A stretch of DNA of 64,000 bases from Flavobacteriaceae bacterium (lineage in GTDB: Bacteria > Bacteroidota > Bacteroidia > Flavobacteriales > Flavobacteriaceae): contig JALWTD010000014.1 in NCBI GenBank assembly GCA_027082925.1, positions 134,393-198,392 of the forward strand, in the 5' to 3' direction. The notes below the pieces were generated by a model. The model was not told the origin of the DNA and did no database searches. It saw only the letters and a list, made by a program, of their open reading frames with translations. Positions 31,835 through 41,833 of this stretch are shown here, piece after piece. Each line of letters starts with the position of its first letter. Position 1 is the stretch's first letter. Both the position numbers and the translations under genes were made by a program.

Positions 31835-33070
31835 TTACTTTTTGGCTCTTTCTGCTGTAATTTTAGCAATGTTTATAATTACGCTGGTAGCCAACTGTAT
31901 AGACTCTGCCGCTATATACTCGTAACGTCCGTGAAAATTATGCCCACCCGCAAAAATATTTGGACATGGCAAGCCTTTGTACGAAAGTTGAGAACCATCT
32001 GTCCCCCCTCTAATAGCCTTAATTATAGGCTTTATACTCAATTGCTTCATTGCTTCTTCGGCAATATCAACAATATGCATTACAGGTTCAATTTTTTCAC
32101 GCATATTGTAATACTGGTCGTTGATTTCAACCTGAACCAACGTTGCTCCCCATTTTTTATTTATAGCATCTGCAGCGGCTTGAAATACTTTTTTTCGTTT
32201 TTCAAACAACGTCATATCGTGATCTCTAATAATGTATTGCAATTCGGTTTTTTCAACCTCACCTTTTAAACTATATAAGTGATAAAATCCTTCGTAACCC
32301 TCTGTTTCTTGAGGAATTTCATCCTGAGGAAGACTCGAGATAAACTCATTTGCAATAAGCATTGAGTTAATCATTTTTCCTTTAGCATATCCCGGATGTA
32401 CAATTTTTCCTTGAACAATAACTTTAGCACCTGCTGCATTAAAATTCTCATATTCTAACTCACCAACCTGACTACCGTCCATTGTATAAGCCCAGTCTGC
32501 TCCAAATTTATCTACATCAAACATATGAGCTCCTTTACCAACCTCTTCATCTGGTGTAAAACAAATTCTTATTTTTCCATGCTTAATTTCAGGATTTTGA
32601 ATAAGGTATTCCATCGCTGAAACTATTTCAGTAATCCCCGCCTTATCATCTGCTCCAAGTAGGGTAGTTCCGTTGGTAGTAATAAGTGTTTGACCTTTAT
32701 ACAATAACAAGTCCTCAAAATAACTTGGAGACAATACAATGTTTTCTGTTTCATTTAAAACAATATCTTTTCCGTCGTAATTTTGGTGAAATTGAGGTTT
32801 TACGTTAACTGCGGTAAAATCAGGACTCGTATCAATATGGGCTATAAATCCAATAGTAGGAACCTCGTAGTCTACATTTGAGGGAAGCGTAGCCATAACG
32901 TAACAATTTTCATCTAATGTTACATCATCCATTCCTATTTCTTTCAATTCATCGACCAAAATTCGCGCTAAATCCCATTGCTTATCTGTGCTTGGAAATG
33001 CAGAATTATTAGGGTCTGACTGAGTATCTACAGTAACATATTTAACAAAACGATCTATAATTTTTTGCAT
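31835..33070 (-). CDS. pepT: Peptidase T
   Basis: [13 protein letters not shown]...[18 protein letters not shown]...[12 protein letters not shown]...[18 protein letters not shown]. Confidence 0.96.
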   Translation of the reverse strand: MQKIIDRFVKYVTVDTQSDPNNSAFPSTDKQWDLARILVDELKEIGMDDVTLDENCYVMATLPSNVDYEVPTIGFIAHIDTSPDFTAVNVKPQFHQNYDGKDIVLNETENIVLSPSYFEDLLLYKGQTLITTNGTTLLGADDKAGITEIVSAMEYLIQNPEIKHGKIRICFTPDEEVGKGAHMFDVDKFGADWAYTMDGSQVGELEYENFNAAGAKVIVQGKIVHPGYAKGKMINSMLIANEFISSLPQDEIPQETEGYEGFYHLYSLKGEVEKTELQYIIRDHDMTLFEKRKKVFQAAADAINKKWGATLVQVEINDQYYNMREKIEPVMHIVDIAEEAMKQLSIKPIIKAIRGGTDGSQLSYKGLPCPNIFAGGHNFHGRYEYIAAESIQLATSVIINIAKITAERAKK

Positions 33071-33132
33071 TTTTTTAAATTTTTACCAAAAGTAAGTATT
33101 AGACAATGCTTTTACAATATAAAACTCATAAT

Positions 33133-33696
33133 TTATTGTAAAATTTTTATTTTTTCTATAAGTGCCATTGCATTACATAAACGTTCATCTTTTAAATCGG
33201 TACCATAAAGCTCTACATATACAGACAAGTACGTGTTTTCAGACAAAATAGTAAGCATGTTAAACCTACGAACGGAATATCCATTTTTTTCTCCTTCTGT
33301 TAAATACCAATATGTAGGTTGGCCATGAAAAGATTGATTTCCCGAATCAATTATTTTTAAATGTTGTTTTTCTAAAATCGCATTTTTTCGGTTGTGAAAA
33401 TCGGCATCAAAAGTAAGCACTCCATAATTAAATGACGCGTCTAAAATATATGTTTGTGTCAATTGCTTTGTAGTATCTGCAGTGAATATTTCAGACTGAG
33501 TTTTATCGTAATATAATTCTCTTTTCCAATTGTTTGGGATAGATATACTAAAGTTTTTGTTAAAATCTTTTACCTCGTGGATATTTTTAAAATTTACTGT
33601 TTTACAGCTAAATTCTTTTTCTAAAAAAGTATCTTTTCCACAACTTACAAACACGAGCAACACAACTACATACCTAATTGATTTAAAACTCATCAC
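33133..33696 (-). CDS. Lipoprotein of unknown function
   Basis: VVVLLVFVSCGKDTF lipobox. Confidence 0.7.
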   Translation of the reverse strand: MMSFKSIRYVVVLLVFVSCGKDTFLEKEFSCKTVNFKNIHEVKDFNKNFSISIPNNWKRELYYDKTQSEIFTADTTKQLTQTYILDASFNYGVLTFDADFHNRKNAILEKQHLKIIDSGNQSFHGQPTYWYLTEGEKNGYSVRRFNMLTILSENTYLSVYVELYGTDLKDERLCNAMALIEKIKILQ

Positions 33697-34751
33697 ATAC
33701 TCATTTTAGCTATTTTTTCATGTCCCGACAGCCAAGCATTATGCTTATCAACTATTTGAACAGCGTAAAATCCTTCATTACTTAGCTTTTCCCAACTTAA
33801 TCCTGCATCTTTCGAGTAAAAAATACCATTGGTAGACACTGCTATAAGCTCTTTTCCGTTTGTTTTAGGAACGTACTGCACGCAACTTACATATTTTGGA
33901 GATACTCCTTCAGCAACCAAACTCCAAGTAACTCCTCCATCGGTAGTTATTGCTTTATTTCCATAGTTACCAAATTTATCGGTGTAATCACCTCCACAAA
34001 CAATTCCGTTTTTAGCATCGTAAAAAGCAATACTGTAAATTCCTGTTGTATTTTTCCCCTGAACAATAGGCGTATTGTACACGCGCCAAGATTTTCCTCT
34101 GTCAGAAGAATGAAAAACTCGCGCCTTTTTTCCTCCGGTAGCAATCCAAACATTATCACCCACAATTGCAATATTTGTATTGCTTGCCGCAAAGGCAGCT
34201 TCGCCTTCAAAAGTTTTAGGAAAATCTTCACAAGCCACCTTAAACCAAGAACGCCCACCATCACGTGTTAATAGCATCGACAAACACCCATCTACAGCAT
34301 CACCCATTGCGATTCCGTCATTTTCATCGAAAAAACGTATTGCATCGTAAAAAACATCTTTATGACTTTCGGTATAAACAAGTAATGGTTTTTTAGCTTT
34401 TTCGATTTTAAATAAAAGTGCCGGATTTCCAATACTTAACGCGTAGTAAGAGTTATTTACAACCGCTAATGCTCTAAAATGAGGTATAATACTATCTTTT
34501 GTTACGTGTTCAACAAATACACCTCCTGAAGCAGTTATTGTTCCAACATCACCTTTTGAACCTGCATATACAACTACAGAATCATTTAGCGCAACAATAG
34601 CTCTAATACTTGTTCCTTTCAAAGAAAATGTGTGTAATGAAATAGGCTTGGTACTCGTTTTTTGACTCCATACACTAAAACTCACAGCCAACCATAAACT
34701 TAAGGAAACTACGACTTTACGTATCAAAATCTTAATTGTTAAAACGTCCAA
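33693..34751 (-). CDS. Exported YCF48/BNR-repeat beta-propeller protein
   Basis: Repeated LTRDGGRSWFKV, HSSDRGKSWRVY, TTDGGVTWSLV, SKDAGLSWEKL. Confidence 0.85.
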   Translation of the reverse strand: MDVLTIKILIRKVVVSLSLWLAVSFSVWSQKTSTKPISLHTFSLKGTSIRAIVALNDSVVVYAGSKGDVGTITASGGVFVEHVTKDSIIPHFRALAVVNNSYYALSIGNPALLFKIEKAKKPLLVYTESHKDVFYDAIRFFDENDGIAMGDAVDGCLSMLLTRDGGRSWFKVACEDFPKTFEGEAAFAASNTNIAIVGDNVWIATGGKKARVFHSSDRGKSWRVYNTPIVQGKNTTGIYSIAFYDAKNGIVCGGDYTDKFGNYGNKAITTDGGVTWSLVAEGVSPKYVSCVQYVPKTNGKELIAVSTNGIFYSKDAGLSWEKLSNEGFYAVQIVDKHNAWLSGHEKIAKMSM

Positions 34752-36216
34752 AATCGTAAGGTAGCTGTTTTTCTACATACATGGTGTTTTCAAACCTATC
34801 TAATGCAGGTAAATCAACCTCCATAAGTGGATTATTTTCAACTCTTGAATTTACAGCAAGAGGAGGAGGTGTGTTTGTTATAATCGAAATGGTATAGGCT
34901 AACAAAGGCTCGTTAACATCTCCTAGTTGTCCAAAATTAGTAAGTGTTTCTGACAATTCGTAGGTAGGATCAAATCCATCTTTATCGTTTACCCCCAACT
35001 TATTAACTTCTTCTAAAACAATAGGTTGCATTGCCCAAGTATGATTAGGATTTACACCTTCTCTTCCGAAGTTTTCAGAATCGTACAGTGTAACCGATGC
35101 GGTATATTTCCCATGTGTTTTGGTTCCAACTGTAATTACATTAATATACGGATTTAAACCATTGATAATTAACTCACTGGCAGACGCAGAACTCCCTGTG
35201 GTAATTACATACAATGTAGATAAGTTTAAACTATTGATAGCCTCTTGAAGCAACACATTTCCGTTAGTATCGGTATTGTATATTTCATTTGTGAAATTAT
35301 TCACCAACCAATCAGGATGGTTCGTTTCAAACCAATCTTGCAATTCATTATTCCAACGCTCCTTAGTGAACAGTTGCCCGTTAAATTGTCCCGTAATCAT
35401 TCCTGCCAAATAAGTTGCTGTTCTAACAGAACCACCACCATTGTAGCGTAAATCTAAAATAAGACTTGTAACCCCATTGGCTTTAATTTGTGCAAAAGCA
35501 GCATTTAAAGCACTATCATAAGTACTTGTAAAGCTGTTATACATAATATATCCTATTTTTTCTCCATTTATATTAAAAGTATTGGTAATGTATACCGGAT
35601 TTTCTTGATATGCTGTTTTTGTCAACTGCACCGACATCCCATTGGAAACAGGATTTCCTCCATTTAAATCGGCAAAATTCATCGTATAAGTGTCGTTTGC
35701 CAATAAAGAGCTATAGTTATCTACGGTTAATTGCACCCCGTTAATAGCATCAAAAATATAACCTCGTTGTACGTTTTTAGTGGCAGCATCAGAATTTGGA
35801 AGAATATACCTTACATACCCAAAAATGTTAACCGTACTTCCGTTTTCGTACACCAAACCATATTTAACACCATTACTCTTACTTATTCCTTGAAACGAAT
35901 TTTCTAAAGCAACATAATCATCTACAATCCAAGACCATTTATCTGTATTTTGTCTATCGTAAATTAGGCTTTCAAAAAAATCAGCCGGATTTGAATACGA
36001 ATTTAGCAATGCCAAATATGTAGTTGCATTATCGTTTTTAGTATTGGCTAAATTAGGCACGTTATCTTTCCAAAGATAGTATGTGTTTAATCCTCTCCAA
36101 ATAAAATCTTGCACTTCTACGTTAGATACATCTATATTAGGGTCGTTATCATTATTACAACTCAACAAACTAAAAGCCGTTACAAATACAGCCATTAAAA
36201 AAATTCGTATTTTCAT
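34732..36216 (-). CDS. S41 family C-terminal-processing-type peptidase, lipoprotein
   Basis: Lipobox LLSCNND; LILDLRYNGGGSVRTATYLAGMI; TTGSSASASELIINGL. Confidence 0.92.
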   Translation of the reverse strand: MKIRIFLMAVFVTAFSLLSCNNDNDPNIDVSNVEVQDFIWRGLNTYYLWKDNVPNLANTKNDNATTYLALLNSYSNPADFFESLIYDRQNTDKWSWIVDDYVALENSFQGISKSNGVKYGLVYENGSTVNIFGYVRYILPNSDAATKNVQRGYIFDAINGVQLTVDNYSSLLANDTYTMNFADLNGGNPVSNGMSVQLTKTAYQENPVYITNTFNINGEKIGYIMYNSFTSTYDSALNAAFAQIKANGVTSLILDLRYNGGGSVRTATYLAGMITGQFNGQLFTKERWNNELQDWFETNHPDWLVNNFTNEIYNTDTNGNVLLQEAINSLNLSTLYVITTGSSASASELIINGLNPYINVITVGTKTHGKYTASVTLYDSENFGREGVNPNHTWAMQPIVLEEVNKLGVNDKDGFDPTYELSETLTNFGQLGDVNEPLLAYTISIITNTPPPLAVNSRVENNPLMEVDLPALDRFENTMYVEKQLPYDFGRFNN

Positions 36217-36351
36217 AAGGATATTTTATTTTTATGAGATTGCAAGATATTAATTTTTATAAAAAAAAATCAAACTGGTGTTACAAAAACGTAACTTGGT
36301 CGTCAATATTATGAAAAACAGCTAAAAAGTTATTTCTAATTTAAACCAAAA

Positions 36352-36861
36352 ATGAACCAAACTGAGTTTTTAAAAACCGTGATACCTTTTAAGGATAAGG
36401 TGTTTCGTTTAGCAAAAAGGCTTCTTACTTCTACTGAAGAAGCAGAAGATGCGACTCAAGAGTTATATTTTAAATTATGGAAAAACAAATCGCAGTTAAA
36501 AAATTACAGAAGCATTGAAGCTTTTGCAATGACAATGACCAAAAATTATTGTTTTGACAGGTTAAAATCTAAACAGGCAAGTAATTTGTCTCTTGTACAT
36601 AGCAATTACCAAGAAAAGGGAACGCCATTACAAAGGCAAATTGAACTGAACGACAGCGTAAGCATTATAGAAAAGTTAATTGAAGAATTACCTAAACAAC
36701 AAAAAATAATTATACAAATGAGAGACATTGAACAATACGAGTTTGAAGAAATTGCAGAAATGTTAAATTTGAACCCAAACACCGTAAGAGTTTCTCTCTC
36801 TAGAGCAAGAAAAACAATTAGAGAAAAATTAACAAAACAACACAATTATGGAGTTAGCTAA
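36352..36861 (+). CDS. RNA polymerase ECF-type sigma-70 factor
   Basis: KDKVFRLAKRLLTSTEEAEDATQELYFKLW...QYEFEEIAEMLNLNPNTVRVSLSRARKTIREKL. Confidence 0.94.
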   Translation: MNQTEFLKTVIPFKDKVFRLAKRLLTSTEEAEDATQELYFKLWKNKSQLKNYRSIEAFAMTMTKNYCFDRLKSKQASNLSLVHSNYQEKGTPLQRQIELNDSVSIIEKLIEELPKQQKIIIQMRDIEQYEFEEIAEMLNLNPNTVRVSLSRARKTIREKLTKQHNYGVS

Positions 36862-37273
36862 CATAGAAAAGTTGTTGGAAAAATACTTAAATGCAGAGAC
36901 AACTCTCGCCGAAGAAAATGATTTAAAAAATTATTTTTTAAGCGATAATATCGCCCCGCATTTATTAGAATACAAATCGTTATTCGAGTATTTTTCAATA
37001 AGTAAAAGTGAACGTTATACCAAGACCATTCATTTAAAAAGTCAAAAGAAGAAATGGAAATGGCTTTCGGTGGCCGCATCACTTGTATTAATAGTAAGTG
37101 TTTATTCTATTAAACAAGCAAACGACAGACGCATTGCTGAAAAAGCATATGCAGACACACAAAAAGCGTTTAATTTGTTATCAACAAATTTAAACAAAGG
37201 TACTGTAGCAATTGGAGGACAACTCAAAAACATTGAAACAGTAGAACGAAAAATTTTTAAGCAACAACATTAA
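36848..37273 (+). CDS. Single-TM protein, putative anti-sigma factor
   Basis: Overlaps the sigma gene by 14 nt; TM WLSVAASLVLIVSVYSI after a short cytoplasmic N-terminus. Confidence 0.65.
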   Translation: MELANIEKLLEKYLNAETTLAEENDLKNYFLSDNIAPHLLEYKSLFEYFSISKSERYTKTIHLKSQKKKWKWLSVAASLVLIVSVYSIKQANDRRIAEKAYADTQKAFNLLSTNLNKGTVAIGGQLKNIETVERKIFKQQH

Positions 37274-37274
37274 A

Positions 37275-37832
37275 ATGAAAAAAATGAAAAAATTTATAAC
37301 AATAGCACTATTTTCATTAGTTACAATAGTGTCATTTTCCCAAAACTCGATATTTAATAAATTCGAAGATCTTGATGAAGTATCAACCGTAGTTGTTACC
37401 AAACAAGCCTTTAACTTAATGGCTCAGTTTAACAACGGAAGCCCTGAAGCTGAAGAATATGTAAAACTTGTTAAAAATATAGACGGATTACGTTTATACA
37501 CAACAGAAGATTTAGCTGTAGCAAAAGAAATGAAAAATGTGGTTGAAAAATACCTAAAAGCATCTCAACTTACAGAGTTAATGCGAGTAAAAGACAAAGA
37601 TGTAAATATCAAGTTTTACATAAAAGCAGGGAAAAACGAAAATTACGTACAAGAACTACTTATGTTTGTTGATGGTATTGGAAAATACACCAGTAGAACC
37701 GACAGTCCTGTAAAACCTGAGTCTGTAATATTGTCTATTACCGGAGATATCAATTTAAACGAAATCTCTAAACTCATGAACAAAATGAATATTAAAGGCG
37801 GTGAGCACCTTAAGAAATCTGACAAACATTAA
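37275..37832 (+). CDS. DUF4252 domain-containing protein, exported
   Basis: Signal peptide; SQLTELMRVKDKDVNIKFYIKAGKNENYVQELLMFVDG. Confidence 0.82.
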   Translation: MKKMKKFITIALFSLVTIVSFSQNSIFNKFEDLDEVSTVVVTKQAFNLMAQFNNGSPEAEEYVKLVKNIDGLRLYTTEDLAVAKEMKNVVEKYLKASQLTELMRVKDKDVNIKFYIKAGKNENYVQELLMFVDGIGKYTSRTDSPVKPESVILSITGDINLNEISKLMNKMNIKGGEHLKKSDKH

Positions 37833-37835
37833 AAA

Positions 37836-38381
37836 ATGAAAATCTTAAATAAATATATTGCGATTGCTGTTGTTTTTATTAGCGTTATAGCTTGTAAAAC
37901 AACACCTTCGCTACAACAATATTTTGTAGAAAAACAAAATAGTAACGACTTTATTGCGTTTGACATTCCTGCCAGTATATTGCAGTTAAAAAACACTACT
38001 GTTTCTGAAGATGTTCAAAAAACATTAAAATCAATAAAAAAAGTAAACCTTTTAGCACTTAAGTTAAATGATGAAAATAAGTCGCTGTACAACTCTGAAA
38101 AACAAACTATTAAGACCATTCTTAAAAATTCAGATTACAGTGAATTAATGCGACTTAAACACAAGACTGCTGCAATACAAATCTATATCTTAGGAAAAGA
38201 AGATAAGATTGATGAAGTGGTATTGTTTGGATACGAAAGCAACAAAGGATTTATTATTGCCAGAGTTTTAGGAGAAGATATGAATCCCAAAGACATTGTA
38301 AAACTAACTCAAAGCATTCAACTAGACAGTAGTTCAAATGAATTAATGCAACTAGGGAAACTTTTTGAAGACATAAAATAA
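37836..38381 (+). CDS. DUF4252-like lipoprotein
   Basis: Lipobox VIACKTT; SELMRLKHKTAAIQIYILGKEDKIDEVVLFG parallels the preceding gene. Confidence 0.78.
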   Translation: MKILNKYIAIAVVFISVIACKTTPSLQQYFVEKQNSNDFIAFDIPASILQLKNTTVSEDVQKTLKSIKKVNLLALKLNDENKSLYNSEKQTIKTILKNSDYSELMRLKHKTAAIQIYILGKEDKIDEVVLFGYESNKGFIIARVLGEDMNPKDIVKLTQSIQLDSSSNELMQLGKLFEDIK

Positions 38382-38404
38382 ATTATTTTAAACGCTATCA
38401 CAAA

Positions 38405-38432
38405 CCATACTACCCAAATAGTATGGCTTTTT
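38405..38432 (+). terminator. Intrinsic terminator after the DUF4252 pair
   Basis: CCATACTAcccaaaTAGTATGGCTTTTT. Confidence 0.75.
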
Positions 38433-38500
38433 AACTATCTATTAACTAGAATAAGCAATTATTATACTATTTTTGAGGTTTGAAATTTTAATTAAAACTC

Positions 38501-40939
38501 ATGAAAAAAATAGTATTCTTATTTGTTTTATTACTATCAACCTCTATCAACGCTCAAAGTAAACAATACAGAGGCGAAAGAGAGAAAATAAATGACCTAA
38601 TACACACAAAACTAAAAGTTAGCTTTAACTTTAAAGAAAAACAGCTTAACGGAGAAGCTTGGGTAACACTTGCTCCTCATTTTTACCCTACAAACAAAGT
38701 AGTTTTAGACGCTAAAGCTTTTTTAATACACAGTATTAAGGTTAACAATAAAACTGCAGAATACAACTACTCTGATAACGAAATAACTATAGACCTAGAC
38801 AAAACCTACAAAAAAGGCGAAAAATACACTATTTACGTAAACTATACTGGCAGACCCGAAGAAGTTACTCAAAAAGGAAGCAGTGTTATTACAGATGCAA
38901 AGGGACTTTACTTTATAGATCCAGAAGATGAAGACCCTGAAAAACCAACTCAAATTTGGACACAAGGAGAAACAGAGTCTAATAGCTGTTGGTTTCCGAC
39001 AATAGACAGCCCAAACCAAAAAACAACTCAAGAAATATACATTACCGTACCCGATAAATTTATCACCTTATCAAACGGAAAACTAATTAGTCAAACTAAA
39101 AATAACGACAATACACGTACAGACTACTGGAAAATGGACAAAAAACACGCTCCGTATCTATTTTTTATGGGAGTAGGTAAATTTAGCGTTGTACATGACA
39201 CATGGAACGGCATTAACGTAGATTATTACGTTGAAAAAGAATACGAAAATGTAGCAAAAGCCATTTTTGGTAAAACTCCTGAGATGATGAGTTTCTTTTC
39301 TGAAATTACAGGCATAAAATACCCTTGGGATAAATACAGTCAAATTGTTGTAAGAGATTATGTAAGCGGCGCTATGGAAAATACGACAGCTGTAGTACAC
39401 GGAGAAGGCGCACAACAAAAAAAAGGACAATTAATCGATAACAACGAATGGGAAGGAACCATAGCTCATGAGTTGTTTCATCATTGGTTTGGCGATTTAG
39501 TTACTGCCGAAAGCTGGTCAAACTTAACCGTAAACGAGTCTTTTGCCACTTACAGCGTATACCTTTGGTATGAGCATAAATACGGAGAAGACAAAGCAAA
39601 TGCACACATGTACAGCGATGTGCAAACCTATATGCAAAGCGAAAGTGAAAGCAAAAATCTTGTTCGGTTTTACTATGACGACAAAGAACATATGTTTGAT
39701 ACCGTCAGCTATCACAAAGGAAATGCAATTTTACATATGCTACGAGACATCTTAGGAGATGACGCATTTTTCCAAGGACTTACCGAGTATTTAAACCAGT
39801 ACAAATACGGAACTGCAGAAGCGCATCAACTCCGATTAGCATTAGAAAAAGTAAGCGGAAAAGACCTAAATTGGTTCTTCAATCAATGGTATTTTGGAAA
39901 CGGACACATTAAGTTTGATGTTTCTTACGATTACAACACAATAAACAGCACCGTTACTGTCAATATCAATCAAAAAGGAAATACGTTCATTTTTCCACTT
40001 TCAATAGATATTTATGAAGGCGATCATAAAACACGTTACAACGTGTGGGTAAACAACAAGCAAGCCTCTTTTACTTTTAGGTTTGACAAACTTCCTAAAC
40101 TTATTAATATTGACGCTAAACACGTGTTATTAGCCGAAATAAACGACAAAAAAACATTAGACAACTATATTTACCAATACAAAAATGCACCTCATTATTT
40201 AGACAGAAAATTAGCTTTAGATGAGATTGCAAAACACCAACAAACAAGCAAAGGTACTTTTTATACACTTGTAAAGGCTTTAAACGATCCGTATTACGAA
40301 CTAAGAATTCAAGCATTAGAAAACCTTGACCTGTTTCAAAAATACAACAAAAAAGAAGCTATTATTAAAATTGAAAAGTTAGCAAAATACGATAAAAAAA
40401 CGCTGGTAAGAGCCGCTGCTATTAAAGTATTAGGTAAATTAATAGATCCTATCTACAAGCCACTATTTGAAAAGGGGCTAAATAGCGAGTCGTACGCCAT
40501 TATTGGAAGCTCTTTAGTGTCAATGTATCAATTAGACAAGCAAGCCGCTATAAACAAGGTAAATTCGCTAGATAATGATGTTAAAGAGTATCTTTCTGAT
40601 GCTATTACAAACATTTATATTAACGAAAAAGATAAAACACAGCTTCCTTTTATTGCAAATCACGTATTAAAAGGAATGTTTTTAACCCAAAACCAACAAA
40701 CACAGCAGTTATACGCTGAAGCCTACAAATGGGTTGTAGAAAGCAACAATATAGAAGCCATTCAAAACCTTACAAATAGCTATGTGAAACTTGGATTACG
40801 CTACAAAAAATACAATTTTGATAAAATGGCCGTGAATATGATAAATCAAATTGTACAAGCTCAAAAACAATCTAACAATAGTAATAAAGAAGAAATTGTG
40901 CTAATTTTAAGAACCGGATTAGCTAAATTAATAGAGTAA
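38501..40939 (+). CDS. M1 family metallopeptidase, exported
   Basis: GAMENTTAVV; HELFHHWFGDLVTAESWSNLTVNESFATY. Confidence 0.96.
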   Translation: MKKIVFLFVLLLSTSINAQSKQYRGEREKINDLIHTKLKVSFNFKEKQLNGEAWVTLAPHFYPTNKVVLDAKAFLIHSIKVNNKTAEYNYSDNEITIDLDKTYKKGEKYTIYVNYTGRPEEVTQKGSSVITDAKGLYFIDPEDEDPEKPTQIWTQGETESNSCWFPTIDSPNQKTTQEIYITVPDKFITLSNGKLISQTKNNDNTRTDYWKMDKKHAPYLFFMGVGKFSVVHDTWNGINVDYYVEKEYENVAKAIFGKTPEMMSFFSEITGIKYPWDKYSQIVVRDYVSGAMENTTAVVHGEGAQQKKGQLIDNNEWEGTIAHELFHHWFGDLVTAESWSNLTVNESFATYSVYLWYEHKYGEDKANAHMYSDVQTYMQSESESKNLVRFYYDDKEHMFDTVSYHKGNAILHMLRDILGDDAFFQGLTEYLNQYKYGTAEAHQLRLALEKVSGKDLNWFFNQWYFGNGHIKFDVSYDYNTINSTVTVNINQKGNTFIFPLSIDIYEGDHKTRYNVWVNNKQASFTFRFDKLPKLINIDAKHVLLAEINDKKTLDNYIYQYKNAPHYLDRKLALDEIAKHQQTSKGTFYTLVKALNDPYYELRIQALENLDLFQKYNKKEAIIKIEKLAKYDKKTLVRAAAIKVLGKLIDPIYKPLFEKGLNSESYAIIGSSLVSMYQLDKQAAINKVNSLDNDVKEYLSDAITNIYINEKDKTQLPFIANHVLKGMFLTQNQQTQQLYAEAYKWVVESNNIEAIQNLTNSYVKLGLRYKKYNFDKMAVNMINQIVQAQKQSNNSNKEEIVLILRTGLAKLIE

Positions 40940-40949
40940 TTTACACCGC

Positions 40950-40992
40950 ACACCATAAAAAAAGAGGCTGCTAGCCTCTTTTTTTATGGTGT
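40950..40992. terminator. Bidirectional terminator with 20-bp arms
   Basis: ACACCATAAAAAAAGAGGCT-gct-AGCCTCTTTTTTTATGGTGT, perfect arms, overlapping the XRE stop codon. Confidence 0.92.
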
Positions 40993-41400
40993 ATACTCTT
41001 TAAACGTACCATCTCCATAGAAAATTACAATTCGCTCTATGTCAGATTTCTGTTTAGAAGTAACCGGCGGAGCAACAATCGGCTGTTTTTCTTCAGGAAT
41101 AGACGTTTTAACAGGCGTTTCTGAAGAAAAAAGGGTAGGAGTCGCTTCTTTTTCATCAGTACCAACCTTCTTTGTTAAAGGAAATTCTCCCTCTCCTTTC
41201 AACAGCCAGTAAAATGATACCTCAGGAAAGTGATTTAAAATTTTTAAAACAAACTCTAAACTAGGTTTATTTCGCTCCGACAGGATATGCGAAATACTAG
41301 AGCGCTGCACCTGTATTTTATCTGCTAATGAAGAAGCCGATAAATCGTAGTATTTCATTATTTTTTTTAATCTATCCGAAAAATCCTTAGAGTTTACCAT
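40984..41400 (-). CDS. XRE-family HTH transcriptional regulator
   Basis: FSDRLKKIMKYYDLSASSLADKIQVQRSSISHILSERNKPSLEFVLKIL. Confidence 0.92.
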   Translation of the reverse strand: MVNSKDFSDRLKKIMKYYDLSASSLADKIQVQRSSISHILSERNKPSLEFVLKILNHFPEVSFYWLLKGEGEFPLTKKVGTDEKEATPTLFSSETPVKTSIPEEKQPIVAPPVTSKQKSDIERIVIFYGDGTFKEYTP

Positions 41401-41419
41401 TGTAACATATTATGCGATA

Positions 41420-41741
41420 TTACAAATGTAACACTTCTTGTTTTTATACACAAATAAGATACTTAACTACATTTTGACAATAAAAAACTTAAACTTTAAC
41501 TTTATTAAATAGCGTATTATATTCTAAATTACAGTTATTTATAGTTTTATAATAGATTATTCTTATGCGATACATCCCTAACTTTACAATTGTAACTAGA
41601 TTTATTACATCTTTCAACACTATTAATTATGTTTTGTTGTTTACATTTGTAACCTATATCTACTTCTTGGTATTATGTTTAGTTCTAATTTTCTCGTAAA
41701 CCTCTGTTGTTGTTGGATTTTTTATTGATTTACATTTGTAA
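41420..41741. promoter_or_regulatory. Cluster of four TTACAnnTGTAA palindromes (41420-41431, 41584-41595, 41641-41652, 41730-41741)
   Basis: TTACAAATGTAA, TTACAATTGTAA, TTACATTTGTAA, TTACATTTGTAA; three contain the -7 element TACATTTG on one strand. Confidence 0.8.
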
Positions 41742-41833
41742 ACATTGTAAACGTAGTTATTTTGGTTTGCAATTCCTATAATTTAGGCTATCTTCGAAAA
41801 AAATATGTGCGTTATTTCTTATGAATATCAACT

